Assembly (NCBI GenBank): GCA_902557645.1
Contig: CACEAP010000001.1
Span: 186,001 to 250,000, forward strand
DNA from: an uncultured SAR86 cluster bacterium
GTDB taxonomy: Bacteria > Pseudomonadota > Gammaproteobacteria > Magnimaribacterales > D2472
Length of the DNA stretch: 64,000 bases
Reading direction: 5' to 3'
In this document: positions 35,071 through 43,349 of the stretch, piece by piece
Position numbering within the stretch: position 1 is the stretch's first letter
Layout of the letters: every line of letters starts with the position of its first letter
Position numbers and translations under genes: made by a program
Notes under the pieces: model-generated
The model's database searches: none
Told to the model about the DNA's origin: nothing
Seen by the model: the letters and a program-made list of their open reading frames with translations, nothing else

Positions 35071-35079
35071 ATTATAGCA
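35071..35079 (-). promoter_or_regulatory. Extended -10 (TGCTATAAT) upstream of the acyltransferase gene
   Basis: Read on the minus strand this is TGCTATAAT, identical to the box ahead of the metal-uptake unit. Transcription would start near 35064, leaving a leader of about 23 bases that contains a small GCTCT/AGAGC hairpin. Confidence 0.5.
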
Positions 35080-35101
35080 ATTTATAATAATTTTATTGTT
35101 C

Positions 35102-36241
35102 TTAAAAATTGCTTAAATTTGCATACCTTTCTTGATGAAAGTTAGCGCCACCAAAAATTACTTCAGCAACTCGAGCTCTTTTCATAAAAAAGCCAATATC
35201 GTATTCATCTGTAACGCCAATTCCGCCATGCATTTGAACAGATTCATTTGAAACTAAATATAAAGTTTCTCCAGCAATTGATTTTGCAAGACTAGCCATT
35301 CTTTGGAGATCATTATTATTTTCATCTGCTCCTTGCATTGCTGCCATAACTGCAGACTTTGTTAGCTCAATTTCACAGAACATTTCTGCTGCTCTGTGTT
35401 GTAGCGCTTGGAAGGTTCCAATATGAACACCAAATTGTTTTCTTTCTTTAAGATAATTAATAGTCATTTCAAAAGCAGCTTCTGAATTTCCAAGCATTTC
35501 TGAGGCAAGAGCAATTCTACCTTCATCTAGAATTTTATCGACAGCTTCTCCACCAGATTCTTGATCGCCTAAGATAGCAGTTTTATCTACTGCCACATTA
35601 TTAAGAACAATATTTGCGTAATTTCTACAATCAGCCATATCAGTTTTTATCACCTCTACACCTTTAGCATTAGCATCTAGAATAAATAATGTTAGTCCTG
35701 TATTTTCTCCTTTAGCTCCAGATGTTCTGGCTAAAATAATTAAGACGTCAGCACTAGCACCATCAACAACAAATTTCTTTTTACCATTTAATATCCATTT
35801 ATCATTAACTAGTTCTGCTTTAGTAATTGTATTAGCTGGAGCATGATGGCTTTCTTCATCAACAGCTATAGCTGTTGTAATTTCACCAGATGCAATTAAT
35901 GGTAAGTATTTAGATTTTTGATCTTGTGTTCCAAAACTAGTAATAGCAGAAGCTCCAAGAACAGCTGTAGCAAATAGGGGGGATGGAGTTAGTGTCTTGC
36001 CTACTTCTTGCATAATGACGCTAATCCCAGCTAAACCAAAGTCTGATCCACCAAATTCTTCAGGTATTAAAATTCCAGACCAGCCTAGATCTACCATCTC
36101 TTTCCATATTTCTTTATCCCAATTTAAAGGGTCCTTATTATCTCTTAACCCTCTAAAATGACTTACGGGTGTTTTTTGTTCTGCAAAATCTTTTGCAGAA
36201 TCTCTGAGCATTTGCTGCTCTTCATTAAGTATCAACTTCAT
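35102..36241 (-). CDS. Acyl-CoA dehydrogenase, small subunit type (second pair)
   Basis: A 379-residue acyl-CoA dehydrogenase-fold protein. LIPEEFGGSDFGLAG, LKERKQFGVHIGTFQALQHRAAEM and VQMHGGIGVTDEYDIG are conserved segments; the C-terminal VIFGGANFHQER lacks the E-G-T-S active-site block. It follows the 401-residue partner by 25 bases on the same strand, so the two likely make a heteromeric enzyme, paralleling the pair in the Atu-like operon. GGGGG precedes the ATG as a ribosome site. Substrate unknown. Confidence 0.88.
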   Translation of the reverse strand: MKLILNEEQQMLRDSAKDFAEQKTPVSHFRGLRDNKDPLNWDKEIWKEMVDLGWSGILIPEEFGGSDFGLAGISVIMQEVGKTLTPSPLFATAVLGASAITSFGTQDQKSKYLPLIASGEITTAIAVDEESHHAPANTITKAELVNDKWILNGKKKFVVDGASADVLIILARTSGAKGENTGLTLFILDANAKGVEVIKTDMADCRNYANIVLNNVAVDKTAILGDQESGGEAVDKILDEGRIALASEMLGNSEAAFEMTINYLKERKQFGVHIGTFQALQHRAAEMFCEIELTKSAVMAAMQGADENNNDLQRMASLAKSIAGETLYLVSNESVQMHGGIGVTDEYDIGFFMKRARVAEVIFGGANFHQERYANLSNF

Positions 36242-36266
36242 AATATCCCCCGAAATTCAATTATAT

Positions 36267-37472
36267 CTAGCTTGGCAAGCCTAAAACTCTTTTAGAAATT
36301 ACATTTAATTGCACTTCAGAAGTTCCGCCTTCAATAGAATTACCTTTAGTTCTAAGCCATGCTTTTGTAAGATTTTTTTCGTCTTCATCAAATTCATCGC
36401 CATCCCATGCAATACCATGTGAACCCATAGCAGCTATCATCATCTCATGCCTTTTTTTATTATGTTCAGTTCCATAATACTTAAACATTGAGGCTACAGC
36501 AGAGGCCTTACCGCCTTCATCACCAGCCCTTTTAAGCGTCAATCCAAAAGCATGTTCTTTCATTTTATGGGTCGTAACGTCCGATCTAAATATACTATTT
36601 GCAATTTTTCCATTCTCTTCACCAAAATGCTTTTTAGCAAGAGACACAACATCATTACCTCCACCACCAGCAGCACTAACACCAGCTAAACCAAAGTTAG
36701 AAATAAAGTTTCTTTCATGTTGAAGTAATGCTTTAGCAATAGTCCAACCTGCGTTTTCCTCACCAACTAAATTTTCTTTAGGCACTTTCACGTTATCAAA
36801 AAATGTTTCACAAAAAGGCGATTTACCACTAATAAGAGTAATTGGCTTTGTGCTAACGCCCTCAGTAGCCATATCAATTAGTAAAAAACTAATACCGCTA
36901 TGTTTTGGTTCTTGCGGTCCAGTTCTAACAAGAGCAAATATCCAATCTGCCTTATCAGCATAAGAAGTCCATACCTTCTGACCATTTACAAGGTAATGAT
37001 CTCCCATATCTTCTGCTTTAGTTGATAAACTTGCTAGATCTGACCCAGACCCTGGCTCTGAATAACCTTGACACCATCTAATTTCACCCTTAATAATTCT
37101 AGGAATATGTAATCTTTTTTGCTCTTCATTTGCATATTCTAATAGAGCAGGCGCTAGCATCCATATTCCAAAACTTAATAATGCTTGTTTGGCTCCAATG
37201 GCAAATAACTCTTCATTTAAAACTTTAGTTTCTTCTCTAGATAAACCACCACCACCATACTCTTTTGGCACAGTAGGCATAGTCCAACCTTTTGCACCCA
37301 TCTTATCAAGCCATATCTTAGAATCAGGGTTCTTGTAGACTGCATTTCTACCGCCCCACACCTCATCAGTGACTGAGTTTGCATCAGCCTCTGATCCTGA
37401 TCTCATTGAAGGTGGACAATTTTCTTCTAGCCACGTTTTTACTTCTTTTCTAAAAGATTCCAGTTGTTCCAT
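36267..37472 (-). CDS. Acyl-CoA dehydrogenase, large subunit type (second pair)
   Basis: A 401-residue FAD-dependent acyl-CoA dehydrogenase. VPKEYGGGGLSREE, WCQGYSEPGSGSDLASLST, YLVNGQKVWTSYADKAD and LLQHERN are family positions. At the C-terminus SIEGGTSEVQ places Gly immediately before GTS, where medium-chain enzymes have the catalytic Glu; the Glu present is one residue earlier, so the active base is uncertain. Divergent from the zinc alcohol dehydrogenase, with palindromic sequence between them. AGGA precedes the ATG. Confidence 0.9.
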   Translation of the reverse strand: MEQLESFRKEVKTWLEENCPPSMRSGSEADANSVTDEVWGGRNAVYKNPDSKIWLDKMGAKGWTMPTVPKEYGGGGLSREETKVLNEELFAIGAKQALLSFGIWMLAPALLEYANEEQKRLHIPRIIKGEIRWCQGYSEPGSGSDLASLSTKAEDMGDHYLVNGQKVWTSYADKADWIFALVRTGPQEPKHSGISFLLIDMATEGVSTKPITLISGKSPFCETFFDNVKVPKENLVGEENAGWTIAKALLQHERNFISNFGLAGVSAAGGGGNDVVSLAKKHFGEENGKIANSIFRSDVTTHKMKEHAFGLTLKRAGDEGGKASAVASMFKYYGTEHNKKRHEMMIAAMGSHGIAWDGDEFDEDEKNLTKAWLRTKGNSIEGGTSEVQLNVISKRVLGLPS

Positions 37473-37591
37473 TGTGTATTTTCCTGCTTAAAAATTAATC
37501 AGACTCATATTGTAGAGACAAAAAATTATTTTTCTAGTAAAACTAAGTCTAACTTTTATTAATAAATTTTTATTCTTCATCAAATTAATTA

Positions 37592-37617
37592 TGCTAAATT
37601 AGTTTATAAATTAAGCA
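37592..37617. promoter_or_regulatory. 26-bp imperfect palindrome in the dehydrogenase/ADH divergent region
   Basis: TGCTAAATT and AATTAAGCA are inverted repeats with one mismatch, separated by eight bases; a second perfect palindrome CAATTAATTG overlaps its right end. They lie 25-50 bases before the ADH start in a 169-base intergenic region, a usual operator position. No regulator gene is adjacent. Confidence 0.35.
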
Positions 37618-37641
37618 ATTAATTGTTTTAGGGGAGCAAAA

Positions 37642-38685
37642 ATGAAAGCATATCAAGTTATAGAATCTGGGGAGCCACTTCAATTAAATGAATTTGAAAC
37701 ACCTGAACCAAAAGGCACCGAAGTACTTATGAAAACTATTGCATGTGGTGTTTGTCATTCTGATGTTCATATTCATGAAGGAGCTTTTGATTTAGGAGGT
37801 GGAAATAAACTTCCTTTACCTCTAGATAAACCATATACATTAGGACATGAAATATTTGGCGAAGTTATTAAATTAGGACCAGATGCATCTGATATAAAAA
37901 TTGGCGATAAAAGAGTTATTTATCCGTGGATTGGTTGCGGTAAATGTGATGTTTGTAAAGTTGGTGATGAGCATTTATGTGCAGCAGGACCAGTTTTAGG
38001 AGTCCAAAAAGGAGGAGGGTTTGGTGATCATGTCTTGGTACCACATTCAAGATATCTTATGGATGCAGGAGATACTCCTGCTCATTTAGCAGGTAGTTAT
38101 GCTTGCTCAGGATTAACCGCATACACTGCTCTAAAGAAATCTGGCGTTAAAGATAAAGAGAATGCATTAATTATTGTTGGAGCTGGAGGTTTAGGCATGA
38201 TGGGAATACAAATAGCAAAAGCTGCTTTTAATACAAAACCCATAGTTGTAGATGTTGATGATGAAAAATTAAAATTAGCACTTCAAAATGGCGCATCTCA
38301 TGTAATAAATTCAAAGCACGAAGATGCTGCTCAACAAATTCAAATGATTACAGGCGGCGCTGAGGCTGTAATTGATTTTGTTGGTTCCGAGCTTTCTACT
38401 GAATTTGCAACTGGACTTCTTCGCAAGGGCGGAAAGTATGTTCTTGTTGGTTTGTATGGAGGAGAGCTAAAACAGCCTTTGCCTTTAGTAGTCCTTCTTG
38501 AGAGAAATATTCAAGGTTCATATGTTGGCAGTTTGGCTAATATGAAAGAATTAATGGCTCTTGTAAGAGATGGAAAAATTGACCCTATTCCAGTTGAAAA
38601 AAGAAAAGCTTCAGAAGCTTCTCAGACTTTACAAGATCTTAAGGATGGAAAAATTATGGGAAGAGCTGCATTAATGCATGACTAA
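37642..38685 (+). CDS. Zinc-dependent alcohol dehydrogenase
   Basis: A 347-residue MDR-family dehydrogenase. Catalytic zinc ligands are seen in IACGVCHSDVH and GHEIFGEV, structural zinc in CGKCDVCKVGDEHLC, and the NAD(P) loop in VGAGGLGMMG followed by the acidic VDVDDEK, which suggests NAD. A strong ribosome site AGGGGAG precedes the ATG. Substrate is unknown, but placement opposite an acyl-CoA dehydrogenase pair suggests oxidation of an alcohol feeding acyl-CoA degradation. Its stop overlaps the converging sirtuin gene by four bases. Confidence 0.9.
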   Translation: MKAYQVIESGEPLQLNEFETPEPKGTEVLMKTIACGVCHSDVHIHEGAFDLGGGNKLPLPLDKPYTLGHEIFGEVIKLGPDASDIKIGDKRVIYPWIGCGKCDVCKVGDEHLCAAGPVLGVQKGGGFGDHVLVPHSRYLMDAGDTPAHLAGSYACSGLTAYTALKKSGVKDKENALIIVGAGGLGMMGIQIAKAAFNTKPIVVDVDDEKLKLALQNGASHVINSKHEDAAQQIQMITGGAEAVIDFVGSELSTEFATGLLRKGGKYVLVGLYGGELKQPLPLVVLLERNIQGSYVGSLANMKELMALVRDGKIDPIPVEKRKASEASQTLQDLKDGKIMGRAALMHD

Positions 38686-39437
38686 ATTGTATCTGAAATT
38701 CTTGGAATAATATCTTTAAGTTCTCCATTTATAACTAAATCAGCTATATTATCTAAAGGTGTATTATCTCTATTAAGTATTATTAATTTTGCTCCATGCT
38801 CTTTTGCTAATCCTGGTAAATTTGCAACAGGCTGAACACTCAAAGAAGTACCAATTGCTATAAATAAATCACATGCTTGTGATAAAAACATAGATTCAGT
38901 GAAGTCAGTTTCATTCATAGGTTGCCCAAAAGATATGGTAGAAACTTTAACGAGTGACCCGCATAAGTCACAGTCAGGTATTTCAATATTATTTTTTATT
39001 GCATCGTGAAATATTGATAATTTATGATCTTTATAACAATTCAAGCATGACGCTTTTGTAGCATTTCCATGTATTTCTATAATTTTTTTAGTATCAAGTC
39101 CAGTTAATGCATGAAGACCATCTATATTCTGAGTAATTAAATAATTATTTACAGACTTATCAATGAGTTTTTTTACAAAATAATGAGCAACATTAGGCTC
39201 AATTAGTGAAAGCTTTTTTTTAAGCTCAATATTTCTTTCCCATGATAATCTTCTTGAATTTTTATCATTTAAAAACTCATTAAACATAATAGGTTTATTT
39301 TTGGTCCAAAACCCATCATCACTTCTAAAGTCAGGCAATCCAGATTCAGTGCTAATCCCGGCACCTGTTAGGATTAGTATTTTTTTTGATTTTTCAATTA
39401 ATTTAAAAAAACTACTAATTTGATTAGTTATATCCAT
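38682..39437 (-). CDS. cobB: NAD-dependent protein deacylase (Sir2 family)
   Basis: A 251-residue sirtuin. The NAD-binding GAGISTESGLPDFRS (about 25-39), TQNIDGLH, HGN with the catalytic His, a zinc ribbon of two CxxC pairs (CLNC and CDLC) and SFGQPM are present, followed by AIGTSLSVQPVANLP. It removes acetyl or other acyl groups from lysines, including on acyl-CoA synthetases. The sequence lacks the Tyr-Arg pair of class III desuccinylases (GFW instead), so deacetylation is more likely. It is divergent from nadK by 41 bases. Confidence 0.9.
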   Translation of the reverse strand: MDITNQISSFFKLIEKSKKILILTGAGISTESGLPDFRSDDGFWTKNKPIMFNEFLNDKNSRRLSWERNIELKKKLSLIEPNVAHYFVKKLIDKSVNNYLITQNIDGLHALTGLDTKKIIEIHGNATKASCLNCYKDHKLSIFHDAIKNNIEIPDCDLCGSLVKVSTISFGQPMNETDFTESMFLSQACDLFIAIGTSLSVQPVANLPGLAKEHGAKLIILNRDNTPLDNIADLVINGELKDIIPRISDTI

Positions 39438-39464
39438 ATATTTAAATTCCGATCTATGTGGGAG

Positions 39465-39470
39465 TATAAT
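39465..39470 (+). promoter_or_regulatory. TATAAT -10 box directly before nadK
   Basis: The hexamer ends eight bases before the ATG, giving a predicted leader of about two bases; TTTAAA at 39441-39446 is a weak -35 with 18-base spacing. No Shine-Dalgarno is present. It probably drives the nadK-rhomboid-galU-pyrD run. Confidence 0.5.
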
Positions 39471-39478
39471 GCTTCACT

Positions 39479-40351
39479 ATGTTTAAACATATAGGAATAG
39501 TAGTTAAAAAAGATCATAAAGATGGTGATACATCATTGCCAGATTCACTATTGCCTATTCTTGCAAAATATACCTCAGAAATTTTTATTGAAGAGGGTTC
39601 TGATATTAAAAACAGTCTTCTAACTGAATTGAAAACAGATGATTTTTTAAAACAAATTGATTTGCTTATAGTTTTTGGTGGCGATGGGACTTTATTAGGT
39701 TCTGCAAGAAATATTCTTGAATATGAGACTCCAATATTAGGTATTAATCTCGGTGCAGTTGGTTTTTTAACAGATGTGAACATAGATAATTTTGAATTGA
39801 TAATTCAAGACATTTTGCAGGGTAATTATGATATTGAAGAAAGATCGCTTGTTTCAGCAAAGTTCTTAGATCAAATCTTATTTGGTTTAAATGAAATAGT
39901 CATACACTCAGGATCATATGCTCAACTAATGAGATATCAATTAAGTGTTGATGGGAAGCCAGTATATGAGCAAAGATCAGATGGACTAATAATAGCTTCG
40001 CCAACTGGCTCTACTGCATATGCTTTATCTGCTGGAGGCCCAATCATACATCCAAGTTTGGATGTTTGGAGCATAATTCCTATGATGCCACAAAGCCTTT
40101 CATCAAGACCTTTCATAATATCTTCAGATCAAAAAATAGAAATAAAGCTTTTAAGCGGCCCATTAAATGATGCAAAGATTTGTGCGGATGGACAAGATGA
40201 TATATCTGCAAAATATGACACAGTTGTATACATTGAAAAAATGAGCAAAACATTAAAACTAGTTCATCCGAAGAATAATGATTTTTTTGAAGCTTGTAGA
40301 GAAAAGCTTGGTTGGAGTTTAGATATTACTAATAATAGTAAAAAGTCTTGA
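39479..40351 (+). CDS. nadK: NAD kinase
   Basis: A 290-residue ATP-NAD kinase that makes NADP. GGDGTLLGSAR (about residues 62-72) is the signature GGDGT, followed by GINLGAVGFLTDVN, the NE-containing LNEIVIH and the SPTGSTAYALSAGGPI substrate loop. Length is normal. First of four genes with overlapping starts and stops. Confidence 0.96.
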   Translation: MFKHIGIVVKKDHKDGDTSLPDSLLPILAKYTSEIFIEEGSDIKNSLLTELKTDDFLKQIDLLIVFGGDGTLLGSARNILEYETPILGINLGAVGFLTDVNIDNFELIIQDILQGNYDIEERSLVSAKFLDQILFGLNEIVIHSGSYAQLMRYQLSVDGKPVYEQRSDGLIIASPTGSTAYALSAGGPIIHPSLDVWSIIPMMPQSLSSRPFIISSDQKIEIKLLSGPLNDAKICADGQDDISAKYDTVVYIEKMSKTLKLVHPKNNDFFEACREKLGWSLDITNNSKKS

Positions 40352-40968
40352 AAGCATTAAATTTTCATATATCTATAATTTTTATAGCAGTATTAATTAG
40401 TGTTGTATCAGGTTTTGGCAGTAATTTTGAAATAATTAGCAAGTTATCCTTTCTGGACTTTTATAAATCTGGATCTTATCTTGAGTTTTTAACTTTTAAT
40501 CAAACATTTCTTGAAAATAATAATTGGTGGAGATTAATTACTCCTATTTTTATGCATTTCTCATTAAGTCATCTAGCTTTTAATGCCTTATGGATTTTTA
40601 TTTTAGGTTCTAAGATAGAGATACTTGATGGAAGATTTTTGTTTATTAGCCTTGTTATATTTTCTGGCATAACTAGTAATTACGTACAGTACTTGTGGAA
40701 CGGAGTATCATTATTTGGTGGTCTTTCAGGGGTTGTTTATGGATTATTTGGTTATTGTTATTTAATTGAACTTGACTTAAAACAAGAAAGGTATGGTTTG
40801 CCTCCAGCTATTTATATATTTATGCTCGTCTGGTTAATATTAGGATTTTTAGGTATCTTGGAGCTATTTGGTTTTGGATCAATAGCTAACCATGCACACC
40901 TAGGGGGGCTTATATCTGGTTTAATCTTTGGTATGCTTACTAAACTTTATAGTAAAAAAAATATATGA
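40348..40968 (+). CDS. Rhomboid-family intramembrane serine protease
   Basis: A 206-residue protein with about six hydrophobic segments. The rhomboid landmarks are present: WWRLITPIFMHFSLSHLAFNALW in TM2 (read in parts), the catalytic Ser in GGLSGVVYGL (~residue 130) and the catalytic His in ANHAHLGGLISG (~186). It would cut transmembrane helices in the inner membrane; targets are unknown. Start is a TTG overlapping the nadK stop as TTGA; no later Met could yield the full fold. Confidence 0.9.
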   Translation: MKALNFHISIIFIAVLISVVSGFGSNFEIISKLSFLDFYKSGSYLEFLTFNQTFLENNNWWRLITPIFMHFSLSHLAFNALWIFILGSKIEILDGRFLFISLVIFSGITSNYVQYLWNGVSLFGGLSGVVYGLFGYCYLIELDLKQERYGLPPAIYIFMLVWLILGFLGILELFGFGSIANHAHLGGLISGLIFGMLTKLYSKKNI

Positions 40969-41843
40969 AGCCAATTACAAAAGCTATTTTACCTGTTGCA
41001 GGGCTTGGAACAAGATTCTTGCCAGCCACCAAGGCAATACCAAAAGAGATGCTGCCTATTATTGATAAGCCATTACTTCAATATGCAGTTGAAGAGGCTA
41101 TTGATATTGGTATTAAAGAAATCATATTTATTACAAGTCACACTAAAAGAGCAATTGAAAAACACTTTTCAGCTAATTTAGATCTGGAAGCATCTTTAAA
41201 GAAAAATGGAAAAGAAAAATATTTAGAAAAAATAAATCCTAAAAAGTTACAAGACATAAAGTTTACTTTTATTGATCAACATGAGCAAAAGGGTTTAGGG
41301 CATGCAGTTTCATTAGCTGAAAACTGTTTAGATGAAGATGATGATGCTATAGCAATTCTCCTTCCAGATGATTTATTTATTTCAAATACAAAAAGTTGCC
41401 TTCAGGTCTTAGCAGATACATTTATCAAAAACTCATGCTCTGTTGTAGCAATTAATGAAGTTAAGGAGAAAGACCTTTCAAAATATGGAGTAATAAATCC
41501 TGAGGAGATTTCAGATGGATTATTTAAAGTAAAAGAAATTATTGAAAAGCCTAGTATTGCAGAAGCTCCCTCTAACTTAGCGGTATGCGGAAGATATATT
41601 TTAACAAAATCCATTTTTAATTCTTTAAAATCAATTAATCCTGGCGCCGGAGGAGAATATCAATTAACCGATGCTATAAAAGACCTTTTATATTCCGAAA
41701 CAATCTTAGCAACTTCTTATGAGGGCATGAAGTTTGATTGCGGAAGTAAGCAGGGCTTTGTAGAGGCTACGATGTATTTAGCTTTAGATGATAATGAGCT
41801 TAAGCATGACCTTAAAGAATCTATCAAAAAAATAATAACTTGA
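40965..41843 (+). CDS. galU: UTP-glucose-1-phosphate uridylyltransferase
   Basis: A 292-residue nucleotidyltransferase making UDP-glucose for envelope polysaccharides. LPVAGLGTRFLPATKAIPKEM (residues ~9-29, read in parts), DKPLLQYAVEEA, LGHAVSLAE, ILLPDDLF and VKEIIEKP are the GalU pattern. The start overlaps the rhomboid stop as ATGA, and the end overlaps pyrD as TTGA. Confidence 0.95.
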   Translation: MKPITKAILPVAGLGTRFLPATKAIPKEMLPIIDKPLLQYAVEEAIDIGIKEIIFITSHTKRAIEKHFSANLDLEASLKKNGKEKYLEKINPKKLQDIKFTFIDQHEQKGLGHAVSLAENCLDEDDDAIAILLPDDLFISNTKSCLQVLADTFIKNSCSVVAINEVKEKDLSKYGVINPEEISDGLFKVKEIIEKPSIAEAPSNLAVCGRYILTKSIFNSLKSINPGAGGEYQLTDAIKDLLYSETILATSYEGMKFDCGSKQGFVEATMYLALDDNELKHDLKESIKKIIT

Positions 41844-42832
41844 AATATTTATTTGCTATTTTAAAACTCTTACCACCTGAGCTATCTCACTTATTAGCTC
41901 TTAATGGCTTAAAGCTAATGCATAAATTTGGCTTAATAAATTTTTATAAAAAAGACTTTAACAATAAAGGGAGTTTTACTATAGCTAATATGAGCTTTAA
42001 TAATAAACTAGGTATTGCTGCAGGCTTAGATAAAAATGGAGACTTCATAGATTCATTAGGTGCATTGGGTTTCGGGTTTATTGAGGTTGGAACTACTACG
42101 CCATTGGCACAATTAGGCAATCCTAAACCGAGAATTTTTAGGGCATTTGATGAAAATGCAATTATTAACCGCCTAGGGTTTAACAATAAAGGTGTTGACC
42201 ATCTTGTTAAAAGGCTCAAATCTAGAAATTACAAAGGAGTTGTAGGCGTAAATATTGGAGCAAATAAAAACTCTAAAGGAGAAAAAAGAATTGAAGATTA
42301 CGTCGAATGTTATAAAAAAGTTTATGACCTATCTGATTATATTACTATTAATATCTCCTCACCTAACACCCCTGATTTAAGAGATTTACACAATGAAGCA
42401 AACATTAATCAACTATTAAGTTCTATTAAAAAAGAGAAAGAAGCTCTTAGGTCTCAAAAGCCAATTTTTTTAAAAATATCACCAGATGAAACAAAAGACA
42501 CCATAGAGATTATATTAAAGGCAGTTAAAAAATATGAAATAACAGGATTAGTATTAACTAATACCACAATTGATAAAACAAATTTAAGAAATGAGGCTCT
42601 CAAATCAGAGGCGGGTGGATTGTCAGGCAAGCCACTTTTTGCGAAGTCTACTGAGACAATAAAAGTTATTAAGAGTCTAGATAATACTATCCCAGTTATT
42701 GGAGTTGGCGGCGTTATTGATCATTCGGACTATATTGCTAAGTTTGAAGCAGGAGCTGATTTAGTTCAAATCTACACAGGATTTATTTTAAAAGGACCTA
42801 GCATTGTCTCCGAGTTATTAATTCAAGAGTAA
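41840..42832 (+). CDS. pyrD: Dihydroorotate dehydrogenase (quinone)
   Basis: A 330-residue class 2 DHODH that oxidises dihydroorotate at the membrane with quinone as acceptor. The N-terminal helix pair PPELSHLLALNGLKLMHKFG is the class 2 membrane module, with FNNKLGIAAGLDKNG, NRLGFNNKG, ISSPNTPDLRDL (Ser as base) and the phosphate loop GVGGVIDHSDYIAKFEAGA. Start is TTG, overlapping the galU stop. Confidence 0.95.
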   Translation: MKYLFAILKLLPPELSHLLALNGLKLMHKFGLINFYKKDFNNKGSFTIANMSFNNKLGIAAGLDKNGDFIDSLGALGFGFIEVGTTTPLAQLGNPKPRIFRAFDENAIINRLGFNNKGVDHLVKRLKSRNYKGVVGVNIGANKNSKGEKRIEDYVECYKKVYDLSDYITINISSPNTPDLRDLHNEANINQLLSSIKKEKEALRSQKPIFLKISPDETKDTIEIILKAVKKYEITGLVLTNTTIDKTNLRNEALKSEAGGLSGKPLFAKSTETIKVIKSLDNTIPVIGVGGVIDHSDYIAKFEAGADLVQIYTGFILKGPSIVSELLIQE

Positions 42833-42853
42833 TTAAATAGATTTGAATTTATT

Positions 42854-43288
42854 ATGGAATATTTTGTAATCATACTAGTTGTAGTTTTCTTTATAGGCTC
42901 TGCGAGTTTCATTATTCCTTCAAAAAAAACCCGACAACTTGCTCAACTTAGATTAGATGCAGCTAAGCTTGGATTTAAAATTTCTTCACTTACATATTCA
43001 AATATATCTTTTAAAAGCTCGGATTTAAACTTAGCAAGTTATCAAATAAAAAATACATCAATTATCAAAGAAGCTCACTTTTATAGAGACAAAGATCAAT
43101 TTATTCTGTATTCTCCTTCCAGACTTAAGTACTCAAGTGATTATAAAGTAACTCTTGAAAAGCTTAAAAAATTACCTGAATCTATTATTGAAATAATATT
43201 TTCAAATGCAGTAATAGTATTTCTTTGGGACGAAAATTTAGGCATCGAAGAATTAGAAAGAATAAATAGTAATTTAAAAATATTATAA
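42854..43288 (+). CDS. Conserved hypothetical single-pass membrane protein
   Basis: A 144-residue protein with one N-terminal transmembrane helix (residues ~3-22) followed by a basic segment, PSKKTRQLAQLRLDAAKLGFKI, and a soluble domain without recognised motifs. The TM-then-basic-helix layout is like small gammaproteobacterial proteins sometimes labelled YajC-like, but it is not YajC. The domain ends with FLWDENLGIEELERIN. It is 21 bases after pyrD and 61 before topA. Function unknown. Confidence 0.65.
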   Translation: MEYFVIILVVVFFIGSASFIIPSKKTRQLAQLRLDAAKLGFKISSLTYSNISFKSSDLNLASYQIKNTSIIKEAHFYRDKDQFILYSPSRLKYSSDYKVTLEKLKKLPESIIEIIFSNAVIVFLWDENLGIEELERINSNLKIL

Positions 43289-43349
43289 ATATAACTTGCC
43301 AAATGAAGTATTGAGATGTTATTTATAAAAAAAGGAAAAAAAATTTATT

